Assembly (NCBI RefSeq): GCF_041153465.1
Contig: NZ_CP154858.1
Location: 1,612,001 to 1,676,000 of the forward strand
Direction: 5' to 3'
Length of the DNA: 64,000 nt
Source of the DNA: Thermohahella caldifontis
GTDB lineage: Bacteria; Pseudomonadota; Gammaproteobacteria; Pseudomonadales; Oleiphilaceae
The notes under the pieces were generated by a model. That model had not been told where the DNA came from. It was given only the letters and a program-made list of their open reading frames with translations, and ran no database searches. The translations under genes and the position numbers were made by a program. The number at the start of each line of letters is the position of its first letter. Within the stretch, counting starts at the first letter, position 1. This document shows positions 57,148 to 64,000 of this stretch, piece by piece.

Positions 57148-58211
57148 CAGTCAAAACTCCTCATGGCCAGTCCACAGGCAATCATCAACGATGGCGCATC
57201 ATTGGCCAGAAGCGATGCATTGACCCTGGAAGAGAGTGCCATGTCGGCAAACGGATTGGCCACCAGCGTGGGAATGCCCATGTGTTCCTGTACCTTTTCC
57301 GGCAGGCCGGCAATGGATGCCGTACCACCGGCAAGAATGATGTAATCCACCTCGTTATAAGGTGTTGAAGAAAAGAAGAAGTTCATTGAGCGATGGACTT
57401 GCTGTACAACCGCATCCTTGAACGGCTCGAGCACTTCGGGCTCGTAGTCATCCGGCAAACCGCCCTGTTTCTTGGCCATGCCGGCTTCCTCCAGTGACAA
57501 GCCATAGCGGCGCTGGATCTCTTCTGTCAGCTGACGCCCGCCAAACAGCTGCTCGCGGGTATAGACCGTCACGCCGTCTGCCAGAACGCTGAGTGTGGTC
57601 ATGGTCGCACCGATATCCACGATGGCAACCGTCAGTTCCTCACCGGTACGCTCCAGCGAAGGCTCGATCAGACTGTAGGCCCGCTCCATCGCAAAAGCCT
57701 CCACGTCAACCACCTTCGCCTGCAACCCCGCGATTTCCAGGGCATCTTCGCGCATCTCGACATTTTCACGACGACACGCAGCCAGCAGGACATCCACCTG
57801 ATCCGGATTGTTCGGGTTGGGTCCGATCACGTCAAAGTCGATGGCCACTTCGTCCAGGGGATAAGGAATGTACTGATCGGCCTCAAGCTGGATCTGGTTC
57901 TCCATCTCGGAGTCCTTGAGGCCTGCCTGCATCTGGATGGTCTTGGTGATGACAGCCGAGCCCGCAACGGCGACAGCAGCCAGACGGGTGCTGGTCTTGG
58001 CCTTGGCAACACAACGCTTGACGGCCTCTCCGACGGCCTCGACGTCAGTAATGTTTTTCTCGACCACTGCGTTGGGAGGCAGAGGCTCCACTGCGTAGCT
58101 CTCTACGCGGTAACGGCCGCCCTGCTGCCCAAGCTCAATGAGCTTGACCGCTGTGGAGCTGATATCAATCCCCAACAGGGCCTGCTTCTTTTTGCCGAAT
58201 AGTCCGAACAC
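57147..58211 (-). CDS. pilM: Type IV pilus assembly protein PilM
   Basis: Actin-like cytoplasmic ATP-binding protein of 354 residues that binds PilN. Motifs: LLGIDISSTAVKLIEL (phosphate-1), VAIVDIGATMTTLSVL (phosphate-2) and YIILAGGTASIAGLPEKV (adenosine). The start is GTG at 58211 after GGAGAAGGG. It heads the pilMNOPQ operon, divergent from mrcA over a 171-bp gap. Confidence 0.95.
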   Translation of the reverse strand: MFGLFGKKKQALLGIDISSTAVKLIELGQQGGRYRVESYAVEPLPPNAVVEKNITDVEAVGEAVKRCVAKAKTSTRLAAVAVAGSAVITKTIQMQAGLKDSEMENQIQLEADQYIPYPLDEVAIDFDVIGPNPNNPDQVDVLLAACRRENVEMREDALEIAGLQAKVVDVEAFAMERAYSLIEPSLERTGEELTVAIVDIGATMTTLSVLADGVTVYTREQLFGGRQLTEEIQRRYGLSLEEAGMAKKQGGLPDDYEPEVLEPFKDAVVQQVHRSMNFFFSSTPYNEVDYIILAGGTASIAGLPEKVQEHMGIPTLVANPFADMALSSRVNASLLANDAPSLMIACGLAMRSFD

Positions 58212-58281
58212 GTCAATCCCTTCTCCAACCGGTTACCGTTCAGGATTTTACAAAAGCGTACACGTCTTCACGCGGTTTGAT

Positions 58282-58311
58282 CTGAAACGAAGCCGTCTTT
58301 GTGCTTATAAT
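58282..58311 (+). promoter_or_regulatory. Putative promoter of mrcA
   Basis: A perfect TATAAT at 58306-58311 with a weak CTGAAA -35 (58282-58287) and an 18-bp spacer, 71 bp upstream of the mrcA ATG. The remainder of the gap should hold the divergent pilM promoter, which I could not place confidently. Confidence 0.5.
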
Positions 58312-58382
58312 ACATCAGCCCAAGTTGACCTAAAGAAGTTTCTCAAATAATAGACATACATTCACAGGATGTCAGGGAAAAT

Positions 58383-60775
58383 ATGTTTTATTTTGTGAGC
58401 CTGTTACGATTTCTCGGCTGGTCCGTCCTGACCGGCCTGTGCGCTGGTCTGCTTGCTGCCAGCGCCTTGTATCTCTACCTTTCACCCCGCCTCCCCGATG
58501 TGGAACAACTCCGGGATGTGAAACTCCAGACCCCCCTGCGCATCTACAGCCGCGATGATCAGCTCATTGCCGAGTACGGTGAAAAACGACGCACGCCCGT
58601 GCAGATTGAAGATGTCCCCCGCCACGTCGTCGAGGCGTTTCTTGCAGCAGAAGATGCACGCTTTTACGAACACTTCGGCATCGACCCCATCGGGCTGGCC
58701 CGCGCCGCCGTGCAGCTGATCTCAACCGGGTCCATCCAGTCGGGGGGCAGCACCATCACCATGCAGGTCGCAAAGAACTTCTTCCTCTCTCAGGCAAGAA
58801 CGTTTACGCGCAAGTTCAATGAGATCTTTCTCGCTCTGAAAATTGAACAGGAGCTCACCAAACCCGAGATCCTTGAGTTATACCTGAATAAAATCTATCT
58901 CGGCAACCGGTCATACGGTATAGAAGCCGCAGCAAATGTGTATTATGGCAAGTCCGTCACAGATTTGAGCATTGCCGAAGCCGCCATGATCGCCGGGCTG
59001 CCCAAGGCCCCCTCCCGCTACAACCCGATCATCAATCCCAAGCGAGCAAAAATTCGCAGGGACTGGATCCTCGGGCGCATGAAGGATCTGGGTTACATCA
59101 GCGAAGCGCAGTGGGCAGACGCCACCCAGACTCCCGTAACGGCCCGCTATCATGGCACACAGCCCGACCTGGCCGCGCCCTATGTTGCCGAAATGGCCAG
59201 GCAGCAGCTCCGCCAGGTATTGGGCGACGATCTTTATACAGCAGGCTACAAGGCATGGATCACGGTCGATAGCCGCCTTCAGCGCGCAGCCCGGAAAGCG
59301 GTCCGGCAAGGTTTGCTCGCCTATTCACGCAGACATGGCTGGCTTGGCGCTGCGGGCCGCCTGCCCGAAGGGCAACCCCTGGATGACGACACGCTGCAAA
59401 CCCTTCTGCGGAATTACCCGCCTCTGGGTGGACTGGAACCCGTTGTCATCACCAGCATGGATGACCAGCAGGCGCAGGGAATCAATCGCCAGCGAAAAAG
59501 CATGATACTGCCGTTTGAACAGATGAAATGGGCCTGGCCAAGGATTGACGTGGACAATCAGGGACCGGCACCGAAAAGCCTGCCGACATCCTGAAGGTCG
59601 GTGACGTGGTGTACGTGGAACCCATTTCCGATCAGGAGGCGGCACTGGCGCAGGTGCCACAGGTCCAAGGGGCACTGGTATCACTGAATCCCACAGACGG
59701 CGCCATGCTGGCTGTTGTGGGTGGTTTTGATTTTGCACAGAGCAAGTACAACCGGGCCATTCAGGCTGCAAGGCAGCCAGGTTCCAACTTCAAACCTTTT
59801 GTTTACCTGACGGCCCTGGAGCAGGGCATGACCGCTGCCACACTGGTCAACGATGCCCCCATTGTTTTCAATGACGCCAAACTTGAAACAGCCTGGCGTC
59901 CGGAAAACTCCTCGGGCAAGTTTCTGGGGCCGACACGATTGAGGAAAGCACTTTATCAGTCGCGCAACCTGGTCTCCATCCGCCTGCTGCAAAAGATGGG
60001 CATCGACACGCTGATTGACGCGCTGGAACGCTTTGGCTTCGACACGTCCCGGTTCCCCCGGGATCTTTCTCTGGCACTGGGTTCCGCTGCACTTACCCCT
60101 CTGGAGGTCGCGCGTGGATATGCCATGCTCGCCAATGGCGGCTATAGCGTAACGCCCTGGCTGATTGACCGGGTGGAATCGCAAACCGGCACCGTTGTCT
60201 ATCGGGAACCCCATGTCCAGGCATGCGAGCCCCCCGAATGCCTGCCTGAAAGCCTGCCGGAACCTGTCCGGCCCGCAAAGCGTGTCGCCGACGAGCGCGC
60301 GCTCTACATTCTCAACAGCATGCTGCAGGATGTGATTCGCAAGGGCACCGGCCGCAAGGCCAGGGCACTGGGGCGACGGGATCTGGCAGGCAAGACAGGC
60401 ACCACCAATGACCAGGTGGACGCCTGGTTTTCAGGTTACGGAGATCATGTTGTAACGTCGGTCTGGGTGGGTTACGACGAACCGCAATCCCTGGGGCGAC
60501 GGGAGTACGGTGCCCGTGCAGCGCTGCCCATCTGGATGGATTACATGAAAGAAGCCTTGCGAGGTGTACCCGAGTACATCCGCCCCCAACCTCCCGGCAT
60601 TGTTTCCATTCGCATTGATGCCCGAACCGGAAAACCGGCCGACGCGTGGACAGAGAACGTGCTCTTCGAGTACTTCCGCGAGGAGTATGCGCCCACAGCA
60701 GACAGCAATCCCGGGTCGACGGATAATGCCACCACCGAGGCACCGGATCAGGTGCCGGCCGAGCTGCTCTTCTGA
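58383..60775 (+). CDS. mrcA: Penicillin-binding protein 1A (one apparent frameshift)
   Basis: Bifunctional peptidoglycan glycosyltransferase/transpeptidase. The N-terminal membrane anchor is LGWSVLTGLCAGLLAASALYLYL. The GT51 domain has E90 in AAEDARFYEHFGIDP and GGSTITMQVAKNFFL. The frame breaks after GPAPK; one more A in the run at 59574-59577 continues it as KPADILKVGDVVYVE, giving 797 residues. The transpeptidase motifs lie beyond: SxxK in QPGSNFKPF (about 468-471), SRN in YQSRNLVS (about 527) and KTG in AGKTGTTND. ATG after AGGGAAAAT. As printed, the protein would stop at about residue 403 without its transpeptidase domain. Confidence 0.92.
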
Positions 60776-60778
60776 CAG

Positions 60779-60812
60779 AAAGCCGGCGATCTGAACGATC
60801 GCCGGCTTTTTT
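60779..60812. terminator. Intrinsic terminator after mrcA
   Basis: AAGCCGGCGATC-TGAAC-GATCGCCGGCTT forms a 12-bp stem followed by TTTT, immediately after the mrcA stop. The convergent maeB ends 58 bp further on; on that strand the T-tract is weaker. Confidence 0.9.
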
Positions 60813-60869
60813 GCTTCCGGTGTCTGTCAGGTGGGGCCTGCCACGAGGCAATACCCCCCCATCCCACGT

Positions 60870-62144
60870 CTATACCGGAATGCGGATGTCCTCAAGTGAT
60901 TGAAGCGGATAATGAGACGGATAACCCAGGCGCGCGACGCCACTGTCCACCGCCGCCCTGGCCACCGCATCCGAAACCCGGGTCAGCAGACGCGGATCCG
61001 TCGGCTTGGGAATGATATATTCCCGGCCAAATTCAAACGACTCACGTCCATACTGCCTGGCGATCTCCCCCGATACGGGCTCCTTGGCCAGACTGCGAAT
61101 GGCTTCCACGGCGGCCACTTTCATGGCCTCATTGATGCAGGTAGCCCTGACATCCAGCGCCCCGCGGAAGATGAACGGGAAGCAGAGCACATTGTTGACC
61201 TGATTGGGATAGTCGGAGCGGCCTGTGGCAATGATGATATCGTCACGGGTGGCCAGCGCCAGCTCGGGACGAATTTCGGGATCCGGGTTGGCACAGGCAA
61301 AAATGACCGGGTTGGGCGCCATGAGCCGAAGCAGGTCCGGCGTCAGAACGTCCGGTGCAGACAGGCCAACAAAGGCGTCAGCGCCATCCAGCGCATCTGC
61401 CAGCGTACGCTTGTCCGTCTCCACCGCAAACATGGCCTTGTACTGATTGAGGTCTTCACGCTTCGTGTGAATCACCCCCTTGCTGTCCAGCATCAGGATG
61501 TTGGCCGGATCCGCACCACAACTGATGAGCAGCTTCATGCAGGCAATGGCCGCACTTCCGGCCCCCAGACAGACGATTCGTGCTGACTCCACGGTCTTTC
61601 CCTGGAGCTCCAGCGCATTGAGCATGCCGGCCGCAGTAACAATGGCCGTGCCGTGCTGGTCATCGTGGAATACGGGAATGTTGCACAGGTCGATCAGCTT
61701 GCGCTCAATTTCAAAACACTCGGGCGCCTTGATGTCCTCGAGGTTGATACCGCCAAAGGTATCCGCGATTCGGGCAACGGTATCGATGAATTCCTGGGGA
61801 ACCTGAGTATTCACTTCAATATCAAAGACATCAATTCCGGCAAATCGCTTGAACAGAACCCCCTTGCCTTCCATGACCGGCTTGCTTGCCAGCGCCCCCA
61901 GATTCCCCAGCCCGAGAATGGCAGTGCCATTGGAGATCACTGCGACAAGGTTGCCCTTGGCTGTATAGCGGTAGGCTTCATTGGGGTCCCGGGCGATTTC
62001 GCGCACAGGCTCGGCCACACCCGGACTGTAGGCGAGCGCCAGATCCTCGGCCGTTTCCGTGGGTTTGGTCACCTCGACGCTGATTTTCCCGGGCCGCGGA
62101 TGCGCATGGTACTTCAATGCGGCTTCTTTCAAGTCTTTTGTCAT
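60870..62144 (-). CDS. maeB: Malic enzyme (NAD(P)-dependent, short form)
   Basis: Oxidative decarboxylation of malate to pyruvate; 424 residues. Motifs: YSPGVAEPVREIA, GNGTAILGLGNLGALA-type dinucleotide site (here SNGTAILGLGNLGALASKP), FHDDQHGTAIVTAAGML and VCLGAGSAAIACMKLL. Unlike E. coli MaeB it has no C-terminal phosphotransacetylase-like domain, as in the P. aeruginosa homologue. Cofactor preference cannot be decided by eye. Between mrcA and rpmE, conserved in pseudomonads. Confidence 0.92.
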   Translation of the reverse strand: MTKDLKEAALKYHAHPRPGKISVEVTKPTETAEDLALAYSPGVAEPVREIARDPNEAYRYTAKGNLVAVISNGTAILGLGNLGALASKPVMEGKGVLFKRFAGIDVFDIEVNTQVPQEFIDTVARIADTFGGINLEDIKAPECFEIERKLIDLCNIPVFHDDQHGTAIVTAAGMLNALELQGKTVESARIVCLGAGSAAIACMKLLISCGADPANILMLDSKGVIHTKREDLNQYKAMFAVETDKRTLADALDGADAFVGLSAPDVLTPDLLRLMAPNPVIFACANPDPEIRPELALATRDDIIIATGRSDYPNQVNNVLCFPFIFRGALDVRATCINEAMKVAAVEAIRSLAKEPVSGEIARQYGRESFEFGREYIIPKPTDPRLLTRVSDAVARAAVDSGVARLGYPSHYPLQSLEDIRIPV

Positions 62145-62293
62145 TGCACTGTATCCTGGTCTTTCGTGATCGGAGAGCCCGATGGTGTATCGTTATTATG
62201 TGGCGGCACCCTTTTATGGTCGCAGACGCGCGTCAGGGCACTCATTATCGTATGTTTGCACACGGGCCTCAACCGCCCGCACGTGGCGCCATC

Positions 62294-62320
62294 AAAAAAG
62301 GCGCCCTCTGGCGCCCTTTT
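62294..62320 (-). terminator. Intrinsic terminator after rpmE
   Basis: On the minus strand AAAAGGGCGCC-AGAG-GGCGCCTTTTTT forms a stem of six GC pairs extended by a G-U and A-T pairs, ending in a T-tract, 20 bp after the rpmE stop. Confidence 0.85.
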
Positions 62321-62339
62321 CCGAATCCTGTACCCGCTG

Positions 62340-62555
62340 TCACCCGCGGTTGATGCGTGTACCGAAACGCTGCTTGAACCGGTCGATACGACCGCCTGCA
62401 TCAATAACCTTCTGCTTGCCGGTGTAGAAGGGGTGGCAGTTTGAGCACACGTCCACATGCAGATCCTTGCACAGCGTGGAACGGGTCTTGATGGTATTAC
62501 CGCAGCTGCAGCTGATGGTAATCTCCTGATAATCCGGATGAATGCCTTTTTTCAT
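62340..62555 (-). CDS. rpmE: 50S ribosomal protein L31 (zinc-binding type)
   Basis: Ribosomal protein L31, 71 residues. It retains the zinc cysteines (ISCSCGN, LCKDLHVDVCSNCHPFYTG), so it is the C+ form that is normally replaced by the C- paralogue under zinc limitation. The end FKQRFGTRINRG is usual. Divergent from priA, with a roughly 180-bp gap in which I see no strong promoter. Confidence 0.97.
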   Translation of the reverse strand: MKKGIHPDYQEITISCSCGNTIKTRSTLCKDLHVDVCSNCHPFYTGKQKVIDAGGRIDRFKQRFGTRINRG

Positions 62556-62737
62556 TACCTTAACCTCAATCAGTTGCCGCTACCCGGTCGATGAGCTTGC
62601 CGGGCACCGCAAGGATGTTGCACACTTGGCGCTACACAAGAGCTATGACGCGCCGGCCAGTTGATCACAGTATGATCGGTGTACAGGGAAGGCGCAATCA
62701 TACCAGAAATTTTCCCGACCTCAAGCCCGGATTGCAC

Positions 62738-64000
62738 GTGTCCTCAGACTCACTGACCAGTATTGAAATTGCGGTTCCCCTGCCTGTCAGGCAAACGTAC
62801 AGCTATCTTCCGGCTGACGGGGCGATACCCTTGCCCGGCATGCGCGTACGGGTGCCCGTCGGGTCCCGCGAGGTCACCGGATGGGTCGTGCCCCCGACAA
62901 ACGGCCCCCTGCCGGATCCGGCACGGCTGCGGCCCATCTGCCGTGTTCTGGATGATGCACCGGTTCTGGATACCTCACTCATGAATCTGGCCAGGTGGGC
63001 TTGGCGATATTATCACCATCCGCCGGGTGAAGTCCTGGCCGCCATGCTGCCGGCCGCACTCAAGAGTGACCAGCCGCTGGCTGCACTGGAAGCCCGGTAC
63101 GGTGACACGCTCTGCACATGGCAAACGGAAGCGGAAGCCGGCGTGCGCCTGTCGGCTGCCCGTCAGGCACTCAGGCAACTGCTCATGCATGCCGGTCGTG
63201 CAGTCAGGCGGGAGGACATTGAAGCGCAAGGCATCTCTCCGGCAGTCCTGAGAGGGGCCATTCAGGCCGGGGTGGTCAGCGTCACACAATCCTCCCCGTG
63301 GTCTGTGCCGCATGATGCGCTGGCCCCCTTCCCCACTCCCTGACACCGGCGCAGGCCCGGATTGCCGAATCCATACTGGCCGCACCGGACAGCGCACACC
63401 TTCTGGAAGGTGTCACCGGAAGCGGCAAGACGGAAATCTACCTGTGGCTGGCGCACCAGGCCGTATCCCGGGGAACGCAGGCCCTCATTCTGGTTCCGGA
63501 AATCGGGCTGACACCTCAGTTTGCCGCCCGCTTCGAAGCCGTTTTCGGAAAGCGTGTTGCGCTCTACCACAGCGGCATGACCGACCGCGGGCGTCTGCTG
63601 ACCTGGTTGCGGGCCAGGTATGGCCATGCCGATGTACTGATCGGCACTCGCTCCGCGCTCTTCCTGCCCATGCCGCGGCCGGGGCTTATCGTGATCGACG
63701 AGGAGCATGACACCAGCTTCAAGCAGCAGGAGGGCTTCCGCTACCATGCACGGGATCTGGCCGTCGTTCGCGCCCACCAGCTGAAAATTCCTGTGGTACT
63801 GGGATCGGCCACCCCCAGTCTGGAAAGCCTGATGAATGCGGAACGTGGCCGTTACATCCACCATCGGCTCACCGAGCGGGCCCAGACGACGCCCATGCCA
63901 GGCGTACGGGTACTGGATGTACGGACCCGCCCGCTTCAGGCCGGTTTGTCCCAGCCGCTGATCCAGACACTGCAGCAAACGCTGGATCAGGGGCAGCAGG
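62738..64000 (+). CDS. priA: Primosomal protein N' (PriA helicase), 5' part; one apparent frameshift, runs off the right edge
   Basis: Replication-restart helicase, truncated by the window end. The N-terminal DNA-binding domain is IEIAVPLPVRQTYSYLPADG. The frame breaks near LAP; one extra C in the run at 63324-63328 continues it through LPHSLTPAQARIAESILAAP. The helicase domain follows: Walker A LLEGVTGSGKTEIYLWLA, Walker B DEEHDTSFKQQEGFRYHARD, GSATPSLESL. The start is uncertain: GTG at 62738 fits the family N-terminus, but no good ribosome site is seen and longer in-frame starts exist from 62591. The frame break is probably an undercall. Confidence 0.88.

Noticed and set aside
59574..59577. 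Programmed -1 frameshifting in mrcA
   Set aside because: A -1 slip on CCGAAAAGC would restore the frame, but this is not a classic slippery heptamer, no stimulatory structure is apparent, and eight similar homopolymer breaks occur in other genes.

Overview
The window is a GC-rich, densely coded chromosomal segment from a gammaproteobacterium. The evidence is gene order. The left 28 kb (pilS-pilR-thiO-fimT, a fimU-pilVWXY1E block, ispH-fkpB-lspA-ileS-ribF-murJ, rpsT, proB-obg-rpmA-rplU, ispB) repeats a gene set and order known from Pseudomonas aeruginosa. The right 22 kb (hemE-gltD-gltB-damX-aroB-aroK-pilQPONM / mrcA, maeB, rpmE, priA) also follows the gammaproteobacterial arrangement. I cannot name a genus. 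Almost every gene is a recognisable housekeeping or type IV pilus gene, and I found no tRNA, rRNA, CRISPR array, prophage or defence island.

Layout. 0-12.6 kb: partial nadE, the PilS/PilR two-component system, thiO, then the minor-pilin and adhesin genes. 12.8-20.1 kb: isoprenoid, lipoprotein-processing, isoleucyl-tRNA, flavin and lipid II flippase genes. 20.2-26.7 kb: two 1449-bp insertion sequences with the same transposase in inverted orientation, flanking rpsT, proB, obg, rpmA and rplU. 26.8-31.8 kb: ispB, an atypical wax-ester-synthase-like protein, an AMMECR1/MEMO pair, a lipoprotein and a small DUF6316-like protein. 31.8-38.9 kb: the glyA-nrdR-ribD-ribE-ribB-ribH-nusB-thiL-pgpA run. 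38.9-49.6 kb: ettA, a PilZ protein, radA, hemE, gltD, gltB. 49.8-58.2 kb: damX-aroB-aroK and pilMNOPQ. 58.4-64 kb: mrcA, maeB, rpmE and the start of priA.

How the parts fit. Pilus biogenesis dominates: a sigma-54 regulatory pair, a priming tip complex (FimU, PilV, PilW, PilX, PilE, PilY1), the alignment complex (PilMNOP), the secretin PilQ and a PilZ protein. Riboflavin synthesis (RibD, RibE, RibB, RibH) and RibF give FMN/FAD. IspH and IspB bracket isoprenoid supply, and MurJ with MrcA covers peptidoglycan export and polymerisation.

Most notable observations. (1) Nine reading-frame breaks in seven genes (pilY1 three times; murJ, proB, ettA, pilQ, mrcA and priA once each) are all repaired by adding one base to a homopolymer run. 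This looks like systematic sequencing or assembly undercalling, not gene decay. (2) Both insertion sequences carry 16-bp target duplications and sit in the same orientation exactly one duplication away from a -35 hexamer inside a shared TTTG(A/C)CATTT motif, in front of rpsT and rplU. (3) The wax-ester-synthase homologue has HQxxxNG in place of the catalytic HHxxxDG. (4) Four helically phased GTCA repeats lie upstream of the minor-pilin operon. I did not find an unmistakably new multi-gene system here.
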